From the NCBI RefSeq assembly GCF_937988725.1, contig NZ_CALKHS010000003.1, positions 385,873 through 449,872 on the forward strand: a stretch of 64,000 nucleotides of DNA, in the 5' to 3' direction. Made by a program: the position numbers and the translations under genes. The notes beneath the pieces are model-generated. The model saw only the letters and a program-made list of their open reading frames with translations. It was not told the DNA's origin and searched no databases. The stretch comes from an uncultured Castellaniella sp. (GTDB taxonomy: Bacteria; Pseudomonadota; Gammaproteobacteria; Burkholderiales; Burkholderiaceae_B). This document shows positions 16,013-24,920 of this stretch, piece after piece (within the stretch, counting starts at the first letter, position 1; every line of letters begins with the position of its first letter).

Positions 16013-18534
16013 GCGCCGTCATGCGGGACATGGAGATTGCGGAAGCGCCGGAAGGGGCCGCGCGGGCCGCCGGGGATCGCGAAGCGTTGCGCCGGGCCGT
16101 CGAACAGGCGTGCTCCGGCATCATGCCGGCCTGGCCGCTGGACCAGGCGGTGGCGGTCAACCCCCACTGGCGCCGCATCGATCAGCCGATCCGCCGCGTG
16201 GCGGCGCGCCTGGCCGTGCTGGGCGACTTCCGCGTGTTCCCCGCGCGGGACTACATCCGGCGGGAATGGGAGGCGGGCCGCATCGCGCGCGAGGACCTGA
16301 ATACCGCGCTGGACCGCCGCGCCGCGCAGGACGCCTGCGAGGTGACGGCCGAACAGTGCATCGCAGGGCTGGCGGCCGCGCCCGCGCTGCGCCGCGAGCC
16401 GCTGCTGGTGGACCTGCTGGACGATGCGGTGCAGAAGAACAGGCGCTGGCCCTGGCGCGCCGCCATCGTGTTCCAGATGAGCCAGGCCTGCGCGACCTAC
16501 TTCGATCGCCATCAGGCGGATTGGCGCGCCTCGGGCAGCCCTGGCCTGTACGGGTTCTGGCGCGAAAGCATGGTCGGCGACCATGGCCTGGGCGCCAGGC
16601 TGGGCCTGCCCGGGTTCGCGAAGCGCTTGAGCGCGCTTCCCCTGCGGGCCGAGGACGCTCTGCGCTGGGCGCTGGCCGAACTGTCGCTGGACGCATCCGT
16701 CTGGCGCGATTATTTCGAGGCGCTGCTGCTGTCGATCAACGGTTGGGCGGCGTGGTGCGCCTATATCGGCTGGCAGAAGATTCCCGCCGGGCAGGAGGAC
16801 CTGCGCCTGAGCGACCTGCTGGCCTGCCGGATCGCCTGGGAAACCTTGCTGGCCCGCGCCGTGCCTCCGGGCGCGCGCGGCGCCGCCGTGTCCGCGCTGG
16901 ACGCGCATTGGCGGGATTTTCCCCGGCGCGTCGCGCAAGCCGAGACGGCGCTGGCGGTGGATGAATGCTGGCAGCGGGCGCTGGAGATCAGCTTCCAGCG
17001 CGGCTTTGCGCGGACACTGCGCGCCCCGGCGACAGCGTCGGCCTCCGCCGCCCGGGCGCCCGAAGTGCAGGCCGTCTTCTGCATCGATACGCGCAGCGAG
17101 CGCATGCGGCGCGCGCTGGAGGCCGTGTGGCCGGGCGTCCAGACACGGGCGTTCGCGGGCTTCTTCGGCATCCCCATCCATTACACGCCGCTGGGCACGG
17201 ACGTCCGCCGGCCGCAGTTGCCGGGCCTGGCCTATCCCAGCGTCGCGGTGCAGGACGTGGTGACGGCGCCGGGCGGAACGGCGGTCGATGCGGCGGGCCT
17301 CGCGCAGGCCCGCTCGGCGCGCCGGGTCCGCCTGGCGGGGCTGGATCAGTGGCTGGGCGCCGTGCGCTGGTCGAACGCGACCTTTTCCTTCGTCGAAGTG
17401 CTGGGAGCGGGCTATCTCGGCAAGATCGCGCGGTGGATCAGGCCGCCGGCCGCGCCGCGCGCCAGCGCGGATCGCCTGGGCCTGCCCGGTTCGATCCAGG
17501 ACCGGTGCAGGCCGATGGTGGCCGGCCTGGATCTCGCGAAGCGCGTGGAACTGGCGGCCGGCGTCCTGCGGACGATGGGGCTGGACGACCGGCTGGCGCC
17601 GCTGGTGATCCTGTGCGGCCATGCGGGGCACAGCACCAACAATGCGCACGCCTCGACCCTGGATTGCGGCGCCTGCTACGGCCGGCCCGGCGAGGCCAAC
17701 GCGCGCGCGCTGGCGCTGTTGCTGAACGATCCCGAGGTGCGCGAAGGTCTGCGTTCGCGCGGGCTCCGCATCCCGGACGGCACCGTCTTCATGGGGGCTC
17801 TGCACAATACGACGACCGACGAAGTGACGGGCTTCGACCTGGATCTGCTGCCGCCGCCGGCGCGGGCGCGCTGGCATCGGATGGAGCAGGCCTTCGCCCG
17901 GGCGGGCGACCGGGTCCGCCGCGAACGGGCGCCGGCATTGCGGATGGATGCGAATCTGGCCCCGAAGCCGTTGCTGGCGTCCTTCCGGCGCCGGGCCAAC
18001 GACGGGTCCCAGACCCGACCGGAATGGGGACTGACCCGCAACGCGGCGTTCATCATCGGTCCGCGCGACCGCAGCCGCGGCCGGGTGCTCAGCCGCGCCT
18101 ACCTGCACGACTACGACGCGCGGCTGGACCCTGATGGCGCGGTGCTGGAGAAGCTCATGATGGGGCCGATGCTGGTCACCAACTGGCTGTCCTGGCAGTA
18201 CCACGCGTCCACCTGCGATCCCGTGCACTACGGCGCGGGCAACAAGGTGCTGCACAACGTCGTGGACGGCCACGTCGGGGTGTTCGAGGGCAATGGCGGC
18301 GATCTGCGCATCGGGCTGCCCAGGCAGTCCCTGCACGATGGCGAGGGCTGGCATCATCAGCCCGTGCGCCTGACGGTCGTGATCGATGCGCCCGCCCGAT
18401 GGATCGACGACATCATCGCGCGCAATGCGGTGCTGGCCCGATTGTGCGACAACGGCTGGATGCTGTTGTGGCGCTACGAGGGCGATGCGCTGCAGCGCTA
18501 CGAACGGGGGCGCTGGCTGCCGCTGGAAATCTGA
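16009..18534 (+). CDS. dabA: DabA: zinc, carbonic-anhydrase-like subunit of the DAB inorganic-carbon pump (DUF2309)
   Basis: An 841-residue member of the DUF2309/UPF0753 family. The residues of the beta-carbonic-anhydrase-like site characterised in Halothiobacillus DabA2 are all present: C358 and D360 in 'VFCIDTRSE', H538 in 'LCGHAG' and C553 in 'LDCGACYG'. The His-Cys distance of 15 residues matches the characterised protein. DabA captures CO2 as bicarbonate in the cytoplasm, driven by DabB. It overlaps dabB by four bases and ends 19 bases before a convergent permease gene. The family used to be annotated as hypothetical. Confidence is high because both subunits, the regulator and a carbonic anhydrase are clustered. 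Confidence 0.94.
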   Translation: MSAVMRDMEIAEAPEGAARAAGDREALRRAVEQACSGIMPAWPLDQAVAVNPHWRRIDQPIRRVAARLAVLGDFRVFPARDYIRREWEAGRIAREDLNTALDRRAAQDACEVTAEQCIAGLAAAPALRREPLLVDLLDDAVQKNRRWPWRAAIVFQMSQACATYFDRHQADWRASGSPGLYGFWRESMVGDHGLGARLGLPGFAKRLSALPLRAEDALRWALAELSLDASVWRDYFEALLLSINGWAAWCAYIGWQKIPAGQEDLRLSDLLACRIAWETLLARAVPPGARGAAVSALDAHWRDFPRRVAQAETALAVDECWQRALEISFQRGFARTLRAPATASASAARAPEVQAVFCIDTRSERMRRALEAVWPGVQTRAFAGFFGIPIHYTPLGTDVRRPQLPGLAYPSVAVQDVVTAPGGTAVDAAGLAQARSARRVRLAGLDQWLGAVRWSNATFSFVEVLGAGYLGKIARWIRPPAAPRASADRLGLPGSIQDRCRPMVAGLDLAKRVELAAGVLRTMGLDDRLAPLVILCGHAGHSTNNAHASTLDCGACYGRPGEANARALALLLNDPEVREGLRSRGLRIPDGTVFMGALHNTTTDEVTGFDLDLLPPPARARWHRMEQAFARAGDRVRRERAPALRMDANLAPKPLLASFRRRANDGSQTRPEWGLTRNAAFIIGPRDRSRGRVLSRAYLHDYDARLDPDGAVLEKLMMGPMLVTNWLSWQYHASTCDPVHYGAGNKVLHNVVDGHVGVFEGNGGDLRIGLPRQSLHDGEGWHHQPVRLTVVIDAPARWIDDIIARNAVLARLCDNGWMLLWRYEGDALQRYERGRWLPLEI

Positions 18535-18553
18535 GGGACGCCCCGCTGCGGCC

Positions 18554-19453
18554 TCAGCGCCGCCCCAGGCGCAGCAGCGCGGCGCCGGCCCGCCGGACCT
18601 GGGGCACCGAGAGCACCAGCCCGCCCAGGGCGATGACCAGAATGCCCAGCCAGGCCATGGCGTCGGGCATGGCGCCGAAGGCCAGCCAGCCCAGCAGCGT
18701 CGCCCACAGGATCTGCGAGTAGCTGTAGGCCCCGAGCGATGCCGCCGAGGCATGCAGCAGGGAATAGGTGATGGTCAGGTGGCCGATCGAGGCGATGCCG
18801 CCGATGCCCAGCAGCAGCAGGAAATCCGGCGTGGCCATCGGCGTCCAGGCGCTGGCGCCCCAGGGGGTCAGCGCCAGCGCGCCGATCAGGCCGGTGTAGA
18901 AGTTGCTGGTGGCGGCATGTTCGGAACTGCGGGTGGATCGCGTGACCAGCTGGTAGAAGGCGTTGCACAGGGCCGAACCCATGGGAAACAGGATAGCCCA
19001 GGTCAGCAGGCCGCCGCCCGGCCGGGCGATGATCAGGACCCCGGCGAAGCCGCAGGTGACGGCCAGCCAGTCCATGGACCGGGCTTTTTCCTTCAGCAGG
19101 AGGCCGGACAGGATGGTGATCAGGACGGGGCCCAGAAAGACGATGGCCGTGGCCTCGGCCAGCGGCAGGCGGGCCAGGCCGTTGATGACGAACACGCTGC
19201 CGCAGCACAGGCACAGGCCCCGGAACAGCTGGATGCCGTAGTTGTGGGCTTCCAGCAGATGCAGGCGCATGCTGGGGCCGAAGATCAGCACGACGCCGAT
19301 CATCTGCGCGATGTAGCGGACCCAGACGACCTGCAGCAGCGGATAGTGGGCCGCCAGGTACTTGGTGCCCGTGTCCAGCATGGCGAAACACAGGCTGGCG
19401 CCGCACATCAGCGCGGGGCCCAGCCAGGCGGGGGAACGTTGGTCGGTCGTCAT
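18554..19453 (-). CDS. DMT superfamily (EamA) permease
   Basis: A 299-residue, ten-helix drug/metabolite transporter with two EamA repeats. The second half of each repeat ends in the usual glycine-rich helix ('WLGILVIALGGLVLSV'). It lies downstream of gudD on the same strand but is separated from it by an intrinsic terminator at 19462-19499, so it may have its own promoter or depend on read-through. The substrate cannot be told; position suggests a sugar acid or a pathway by-product. Confidence 0.85.
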   Translation of the reverse strand: MTTDQRSPAWLGPALMCGASLCFAMLDTGTKYLAAHYPLLQVVWVRYIAQMIGVVLIFGPSMRLHLLEAHNYGIQLFRGLCLCCGSVFVINGLARLPLAEATAIVFLGPVLITILSGLLLKEKARSMDWLAVTCGFAGVLIIARPGGGLLTWAILFPMGSALCNAFYQLVTRSTRSSEHAATSNFYTGLIGALALTPWGASAWTPMATPDFLLLLGIGGIASIGHLTITYSLLHASAASLGAYSYSQILWATLLGWLAFGAMPDAMAWLGILVIALGGLVLSVPQVRRAGAALLRLGRR

Positions 19454-19461
19454 GGGATGGG

Positions 19462-19499
19462 AAAAAAACTGCCAGGCGCCGCGAATCGGCTGCCTGGCA
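19462..19499 (-). terminator. Intrinsic terminator after gudD
   Basis: On the minus strand an 8-base stem (TGCCAGGC / GCCTGGCA) with an inner 4-base stem is followed by seven T residues (complement of 19462-19468). It lies directly after the gudD stop at 19536 and before the EamA permease gene. Confidence 0.75.
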
Positions 19500-19535
19500 A
19501 GGGCATCATAGTGCTTTTCCTGAGAGCTTGCGGGC

Positions 19536-20885
19536 TCAGCGCACCAGGCAGGGCCGTTTGTTGTCGAAACGCCAGCCCGGAATCAGGAACTGCATGCCGA
19601 CGGAATCGTCCCGGCCACCCAGGCCTTTTTCCTGGTACAGGGCGTGGGCCCGGGCCAGGCGGTCGGGGTCGATGCGCACCCCCAGGCCGGGCGCGCGCGG
19701 CACGGCGATGCGCCCGTCGACGATGCGCAGGGGGTCGGTCGTCAGGTGCTGGCCGTCCTGCCAGATCCAGTGCGTGTCGATGGCGGTGATGTCGCCGGGG
19801 GCGGCGGCCGCGACGTGCGTGAACATGGCCAGCGAGATGTCGAAGTGGTTGTTGGAATGCGAACCCCAGGTCAGGCCCCATTCGTGGCACATCTGGGCCA
19901 CGCGCACCGAGCCGCGCATCGTCCAGAAGTGCGGGTCGGCCAGCGGGATGTCCACGGATTGCAGCTGGATGGCGTGCATCATTTCGCGCCAGTCGGTGGC
20001 GATCATGTTCGTGGCCGTGCGCAGGCCCGTGGCGCGGCGGAATTCCGCCATGACTTCGCGGCCGGAATAGCCGGCTTCCGCCCCGCAGGGGTCTTCCGCG
20101 TAGGCCAGGACATGATGCTGGTCGCGGCACAGGCGGATGGCTTCTTTCAGGGACCAGGCGCCGTTGGGGTCCAGGGTGATGTGGGCGTCGGGAAACTGTT
20201 CGGCCAGCGCGGCGACGGCTTCGATTTCCGCGTCGCCGGCCAGCACGCCGCCCTTCAGCTTGAAGTGCCGGAAGCCGTAGCGGTCCCGGGCCGCCCGGGC
20301 CAGGCGCACGACGGCGTCCGGAGTCAGGGCTTCGCGATTGCGCAACTGGAACCATTCGTTGTCGGCGTCGTCTTCCCGGCGGTAGCCCAGGGACGTCTTG
20401 CCGGCGTCGCCGATGTAGAACAGGTACCCCAGGGCTTCGACGGCGTCGCGCTGGCGGCCGTCGGCCAGCAGCGCCGCGACCGGGACCCCCAGATGCTGGC
20501 CCAGCAGGTCCAGCAGCGCGGATTCCAGCGCGGTGACGACGTGGACGCCGGTGCGCAGGTCGAAGGTCTGGGTGCCGCGACGGTCCTCCGCGCCGCCCTG
20601 GGTGGCGCGGCGGCATTGTTCCAGCAGTTCGTTCATGCGGCCGATGGGCTGGCCGATCAGCTGCCGGCCCAGGCGCTGGGCCTCGGCCCGGATCGCCTCG
20701 CCGCCGGGGACTTCGCCCAGGCCCTGGCGGCCGGCCTCATCGTCGATCAGGACGATGTTGCGGGTGAAATAGGGGCCGTGGGCGCCGCTGAGGTTCAGCA
20801 GCATGCTGTCCTGGCCGGCCACGGGCACGACCTGGACCTGGGTGATCCGCGGGGTCTGGACTTCGGGGGATGCGCTGGGGCTCAT
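19536..20885 (-). CDS. gudD: Glucarate dehydratase
   Basis: A 449-residue enolase-superfamily enzyme that dehydrates D-glucarate (and L-idarate) to 5-keto-4-deoxyglucarate. The diagnostic lysine motif is 'FRHFKLKGGVL', the metal-binding region includes 'ITLDPNGAWSL' and 'YAEDPCGAE', and the second general base lies in 'GSHSNNHFDIS'. The length and the C-terminal 'GMQFLIPGWRFDNKRPCLVR' match GudD of enterobacteria. Only three bases separate it from the upstream 2,5-dioxovalerate dehydrogenase gene, so the two steps are co-transcribed. Confidence 0.95.
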   Translation of the reverse strand: MSPSASPEVQTPRITQVQVVPVAGQDSMLLNLSGAHGPYFTRNIVLIDDEAGRQGLGEVPGGEAIRAEAQRLGRQLIGQPIGRMNELLEQCRRATQGGAEDRRGTQTFDLRTGVHVVTALESALLDLLGQHLGVPVAALLADGRQRDAVEALGYLFYIGDAGKTSLGYRREDDADNEWFQLRNREALTPDAVVRLARAARDRYGFRHFKLKGGVLAGDAEIEAVAALAEQFPDAHITLDPNGAWSLKEAIRLCRDQHHVLAYAEDPCGAEAGYSGREVMAEFRRATGLRTATNMIATDWREMMHAIQLQSVDIPLADPHFWTMRGSVRVAQMCHEWGLTWGSHSNNHFDISLAMFTHVAAAAPGDITAIDTHWIWQDGQHLTTDPLRIVDGRIAVPRAPGLGVRIDPDRLARAHALYQEKGLGGRDDSVGMQFLIPGWRFDNKRPCLVR

Positions 20886-20888
20886 GGT

Positions 20889-22457
20889 CTATCGCTCGGT
20901 ACGGGTGATGTGCCAGGGGTTGGCGGCCCGCAGGGCGGCGGGCAGCAGGGCGTCGGGGATGTCCTGGTAGCAGACGGGACGCAGGAAGCGGCGGATGGCC
21001 AGCGTGCCGACCGAGGTGGTGCGGCTGTCGGACGTCGCCGGGAAGGGGCCGCCGTGCACCATGGCGTCGCAGACTTCCACCCCGGTGGGGAATCCGTTGG
21101 CCAGGATCCGGCCCGCCTTCAGTTCCAGGATCGGGATCAGCTGGGCGGCCAGCGCGTCGTCCGCGCCGGGTTCCAGGTGCAGGGTGGCCGTCAGCTGGCC
21201 TTCCAGGGCCCGGGCGATGGCCTGGAATTCGCTGGCGTCCGCGCAGCGGATGACCAGGGAACTGGCCCCGAAGATTTCCGATCCCAGGTGTTCCGGGTCG
21301 GCCAGGAAACCCTGCGCCGTCGTGACCGCCAGGTTGGCCTGGCAATGGGCGGGCGCGTCGTCGGCCAGGCCGCGCGCCAGGGACTGGACGGCGGGATGAT
21401 CCAGCTGGCGCTGCACTCCCTGCCGGTAGGCTTGCGCGATGCCGGTGGTCAGCATGGTGGCGGCGGGGGCCGCCTGGATGTTCCGCGTGGCGCGGGCGAT
21501 GAAGCGGTCCAGTTCCGGGCTGTCCAGAGCGATGATCAGCCCCGGGTTGGTGCACAGCTGGCCGGCGCTGCCCAGCAGCGAGACCGAGAACTGGTCCGCC
21601 AGCGCGTCGGCGCGAGCCGCCAGCGCGCCCGGCAGCAGGTAGACGGGGTTGGTGCTGCTCATTTCCGCGTAGACGGGGATCGGCACCGGGCGCTGGGCGG
21701 CGGCCTGCATCAGGGCGATGCCGCCCTGGCGCGAGCCGGTGAAGCCCACGGCCTGGATGCCGGGGTGGCGGACCAGCGCCAGACCCAGGTCGATGCCGGG
21801 GCCGGCCAGCAGGGAAAACACGCCTTCGTGCAGGCCGCATTGCTGCACGGCGTTGCGAATGGCCTGTCCCACCAGTTCGGACGTGCCGGGGTGGGCGGGG
21901 TGGGTCTTGACGACCACCGGAGCGCCGGCGGCCAGGGCGGACGCCGTGTCGCCCCCGGCGACGGAAAAGGCCAGCGGGAAATTGCTGGACCCGAAAACAG
22001 CCACCGGTCCCAGCGGAATCTGGCGCATGCGCAGATCGCTGCGGGGCGCGGGCTTGCGGTCGGGCAGGGCGTGATCGATGCGCGCATCCAGCCAGTCGCC
22101 GTCGCGCACGACGCGGGCGAACAGCCGCAGCTGGTTGACGGTGCGGCCGCGTTCGCCTTCCAGGCGCGGGCGGGGCAGGCCGGTTTCCAGCATGGCGCGC
22201 TCGATCAGTTCATCGCCCAGATCCAGGATGGCCTGGGCGACGGCTTCCAGAAAGGCGGCGCGCTGTTCCGGCGTGGTTTCCCGATAGGAGACGAAGGCGG
22301 CGGTCGCCAGCTGGACGGCCTGATCCACCTGCCGGGCATCCGCGCCCTGCCAGGACGGCGGAATCTCCCGGCCGTCCGCCGGGTTGACGGCCTGGAAAGA
22401 AGGGCCGGCGCCAGCGACGTTCTGGCTGCCGATGAGCTGCATGCCGGTGATGGGCAT
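20889..22457 (-). CDS. 2,5-dioxovalerate (alpha-ketoglutarate semialdehyde) dehydrogenase
   Basis: A 522-residue NAD(P)-dependent aldehyde dehydrogenase of the KGSADH family, the last step of the oxidative aldarate pathway, giving 2-oxoglutarate. The N-terminus 'MPITGMQLIGSQNVAGAG' is typical of this subfamily. The catalytic Glu is in 'YAEMSSTNPVY' and the Cys in 'GSAGQLCTNPG'. The start at 22457 is preceded by GGAGG; a longer open frame to 22889 exists but would overlap the divergent dehydratase. It is the first gene of the gudD operon and shares a divergent promoter region, with a regulon motif, with the talarate/galactarate dehydratase gene at 22690. Confidence 0.93.
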   Translation of the reverse strand: MPITGMQLIGSQNVAGAGPSFQAVNPADGREIPPSWQGADARQVDQAVQLATAAFVSYRETTPEQRAAFLEAVAQAILDLGDELIERAMLETGLPRPRLEGERGRTVNQLRLFARVVRDGDWLDARIDHALPDRKPAPRSDLRMRQIPLGPVAVFGSSNFPLAFSVAGGDTASALAAGAPVVVKTHPAHPGTSELVGQAIRNAVQQCGLHEGVFSLLAGPGIDLGLALVRHPGIQAVGFTGSRQGGIALMQAAAQRPVPIPVYAEMSSTNPVYLLPGALAARADALADQFSVSLLGSAGQLCTNPGLIIALDSPELDRFIARATRNIQAAPAATMLTTGIAQAYRQGVQRQLDHPAVQSLARGLADDAPAHCQANLAVTTAQGFLADPEHLGSEIFGASSLVIRCADASEFQAIARALEGQLTATLHLEPGADDALAAQLIPILELKAGRILANGFPTGVEVCDAMVHGGPFPATSDSRTTSVGTLAIRRFLRPVCYQDIPDALLPAALRAANPWHITRTER

Positions 22458-22490
22458 AGGGGAACCTCCGGGGTGGCAAAATTTCACAAG

Positions 22491-22506
22491 TAAGTTATCA
22501 TACAAC
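22491..22506 (-). promoter_or_regulatory. Aldarate-regulon motif, site 1
   Basis: On the minus strand this reads GTTGTATGATAACTTA. It lies 34 bases upstream of the dioxovalerate dehydrogenase start, in the 232-base divergent region shared with the galactarate dehydratase gene. Its first 13 bases are identical to site 9 (39708-39725). Confidence 0.6.
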
Positions 22507-22689
22507 TCATCATGACGGAAAGGAAACTCTGGGAAACAAGCACGTTTTCCTTGAGTCAACGATGGTTTTTCGGCTGCCTTGCGGTCATGGTAAGAGATAG
22601 TATCTGTTCTCTGTTCCGGTCTGTCCGGGTCAACCCCGGGGCGGGCTGTGTCCCTATTTTGACGTTTCGTTTTCAAAAGGATTGCCCTC

Positions 22690-23880
22690 ATGTCCCGCCC
22701 AGAATCCGCCGCGTTTTCCGAACCGGCGCATGCGGCTGTCGTCTCCGATGGCGGCAGCGACCGCATCGCCTGGATCAAGCTGTCCCTGGCCTTCCTGCCG
22801 CTGCCCACGCCCATCAGCGACGCCAAGGTCTTCACCGGCCGCCAGAAGCCCCTGACCGAAGTCGCGATGATCTTCTGCGAGATCCGCACCCGCGATGGCC
22901 ATGAAGGGCTGGGCTTCGCCTATTCCAAGCGGGCGGGCGGTCCGGGCATGTATGCCCACGCCAAGGAAATCGCCCCCACGCTGCTGGGCGAGGACCCCAG
23001 CGACATCCAGAGGCTCTGGGACCGCCTGTGCTGGGCGGGGGCTTCGGTCGGGCGCAGCGGCCTGACGGTGCAGGCCATTGCGCCCTTCGACGTGGCCTTG
23101 TGGGACATGAAGGCCAAGCGGGCCGGCCTGTCGCTGGCCAAGCTGCTGGGCGCGCACCGGGATACGGTGCGCCTGTACAACACCTCGGGCGGCTTCCTGT
23201 CCACTCCGCTGGACCAGGTTCTGGACAACGTCGATGCGTCGCGGGCGCGCGGCATCGGCGGCATCAAGATCAAGGTCGGCCATCCCGACCATGCGGTCGA
23301 CCTGCAGCGGGTCGATGCCGTGCGCAAGAAACTGGGCGACAGCTTCCCCCTGATGGTCGACGCCAACCAGCAGTGGGATCGCATGACGGCCGCCCGCATG
23401 TGCCGGGTGATGGAACAATATGGCCTGACCTGGATCGAGGAACCGCTGGACGCCTATGACGTCCAGGGCCATGCGGCGCTGGCGGCCACCTTCGACACGC
23501 CGATCGCCACCGGCGAAATGCTGACCAGCTTCCGCGAACACGCCGAGTTGATCGAGGCGCATGCGTCCGATTTCTTCCAGCCCGACGCCCCGCGCGTGGG
23601 CGGCATCACCCAGTTCCTGAAGATCATGCAGCTGGCCGATTACCACGGCCTGAGCATGGCGCCGCACTTCGCCATGGAAATCCACCTGCATCTGGCGGCG
23701 GCCTATCCCCGCGAGCCCTGGCTGGAACATTTCGAGTGGCTGGAACCGCTGTTCAATGAGCGTCTGGTCATGAAGGACGGACGCATGGAAGTGCCCAATC
23801 GTCCGGGCCTGGGCTTCACGCTGAGCGAGCAGGCGCGCGCCTGGACGACGGAAACCGCCGAATGCGGCCAGCGGCCCTGA
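22690..23880 (+). CDS. L-talarate/galactarate dehydratase (enolase superfamily)
   Basis: A 396-residue enzyme very similar over its whole length to the L-talarate/galactarate dehydratase of Salmonella, as far as can be judged by eye. It shares 'PISDAKVFTGRQKPLTEVA' near the N-terminus, 'IGGIKIKVGHPDHAVD' with the base-pair lysines, 'MVDANQQWDR', 'WIEEPLDAYD', 'ATGEMLTSFREH' and 'APHFAMEIHLHLAAAYP' with the catalytic His. It dehydrates m-galactarate to 5-keto-4-deoxyglucarate. AAGGA precedes the ATG. It stands alone on the plus strand and is followed by a good intrinsic terminator. Confidence 0.9.
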   Translation: MSRPESAAFSEPAHAAVVSDGGSDRIAWIKLSLAFLPLPTPISDAKVFTGRQKPLTEVAMIFCEIRTRDGHEGLGFAYSKRAGGPGMYAHAKEIAPTLLGEDPSDIQRLWDRLCWAGASVGRSGLTVQAIAPFDVALWDMKAKRAGLSLAKLLGAHRDTVRLYNTSGGFLSTPLDQVLDNVDASRARGIGGIKIKVGHPDHAVDLQRVDAVRKKLGDSFPLMVDANQQWDRMTAARMCRVMEQYGLTWIEEPLDAYDVQGHAALAATFDTPIATGEMLTSFREHAELIEAHASDFFQPDAPRVGGITQFLKIMQLADYHGLSMAPHFAMEIHLHLAAAYPREPWLEHFEWLEPLFNERLVMKDGRMEVPNRPGLGFTLSEQARAWTTETAECGQRP

Positions 23881-23904
23881 CACCCTGACATACCGATGGC
23901 GGGG

Positions 23905-23941
23905 ACGGGAAGGGCGGCTCGTGGGCCGCTCTTCCCGTTTT
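23905..23941 (+). terminator. Intrinsic terminator after the galactarate dehydratase gene
   Basis: A 14-base stem (23905-23918 with 23925-23938, one G-U pair) with a 6-base loop is followed by a short T-run. It lies 24 bases after the stop codon of the dehydratase and may also serve the convergent epimerase gene. Confidence 0.75.
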
Positions 23942-24011
23942 GTGCGCTTGCCGAGATGTGGCCGCCCCTGTGCGTGGGCGGGCAAGGCCGCGTCGTGGTC
24001 GCGGACCCGGA

Positions 24012-24905
24012 TCAGGCCAGGATGCTGAGCGTCATGCCCACAGTGAGCGTGTCTTCCGGTTCCAGCGTCCGCAGGCCGGTGCCCGGGATGCCGGCGGCGG
24101 CCAGGTTCACGGCGTCGCAGACGTGGGTGGCGGGTTCCACGCACAGGTAGCGCCCGGCATTGCAGTGCAGCACCAGGTGGTCCAGGGGGCCGCGGGCCTG
24201 CATGCGCAGACCCGGACCGCCGGGCCAGCGGATGTCGGCGCCGCCCGCCCAGCCGGACAGGAAACGCGTCCAGGTGTCGGGGGTGCGCCGCCAGTCGCTT
24301 TGCGAGTTGGGCCTGGGGAACAGGGCCAGCTCCTGGTCGTGAGCCCAGTCCGTGTCGGCGCGGGCCTGGACGCCGTCGGCGGTGAAATAGGGGTGCAGGC
24401 CCAGGCCGGCCGGCATGGGCTGCGAGTCGTCGTTGGTGAGCGCCAGTTCGATGTCCAGCCGCCCGTCCGCCGACAGGCGGATGATCTGCCGCAGCGACCA
24501 GGCCCAGGGCCAGCCGTCCTCCCCGGCCGGGTGGCGCGCTTCCAGCGTGATCCGGTCGGCCGTCGCGTCCAGCACGTTCCAGGCCATGCGCTGCGCCTGT
24601 CCGTGCAGGGCGTGGGCCTGGCCGCGCAGGGGCTGGATCAGGATTTCCCGGCCCGCCCAGTTCATGCGGGCGTCGCGGATGCGGTTGGAGAACGGCGCCA
24701 GGGGAAACAGGCCCCCCTTGGGCCATTCGTGCGCCGGCCATTCCTGGACGTCAATCGGCGTCAGCCAGTCACGGGGGCCGTCGGCCAGGTCGCTGGTCCA
24801 GCCGAGGATCCGGCCGCCCGCGGCCGGCGCCACCCGCAAGCGGTGCGGCCCCTGGATCAGGGTCAGGCATCGCTGCGGGGCGGCGTCCATGCGCGCCGGC
24901 ATCAT
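24012..24905 (-). CDS. Aldose 1-epimerase family protein
   Basis: A 297-residue galactose-mutarotase-like protein. Family landmarks are 'GGLFPLAPFSNRIRDA' near the N-terminus, 'HALHGQAQRMAW' with a conserved His, 'GLGLHPYF' with the second His, and 'CVEPATHVCDAVNL' with the catalytic Glu. It is the last gene of the minus-strand ABC operon, 15 bases after the second permease. Mutarotation of an imported sugar or uronate, to supply the anomer used by uronate dehydrogenase, is a plausible role but is inferred from context. Confidence 0.87.
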   Translation of the reverse strand: MMPARMDAAPQRCLTLIQGPHRLRVAPAAGGRILGWTSDLADGPRDWLTPIDVQEWPAHEWPKGGLFPLAPFSNRIRDARMNWAGREILIQPLRGQAHALHGQAQRMAWNVLDATADRITLEARHPAGEDGWPWAWSLRQIIRLSADGRLDIELALTNDDSQPMPAGLGLHPYFTADGVQARADTDWAHDQELALFPRPNSQSDWRRTPDTWTRFLSGWAGGADIRWPGGPGLRMQARGPLDHLVLHCNAGRYLCVEPATHVCDAVNLAAAGIPGTGLRTLEPEDTLTVGMTLSILA

Positions 24906-24920
24906 GGCCGCGCGTCCCGC

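Noticed and set aside
19644..22493. A 949-codon open frame on the plus strand opposite gudD and the dioxovalerate dehydrogenase gene
   Set aside because: It is low-complexity (Gly/Gln/Asp/Val-rich), has no recognisable motif, and lies antisense to two convincingly identified genes.
22458..22889. N-terminal extension of the dioxovalerate dehydrogenase to 22889
   Set aside because: The extension overlaps the divergent dehydratase gene and the regulatory motif. A start at 22457 with GGAGG upstream gives the normal family N-terminus.
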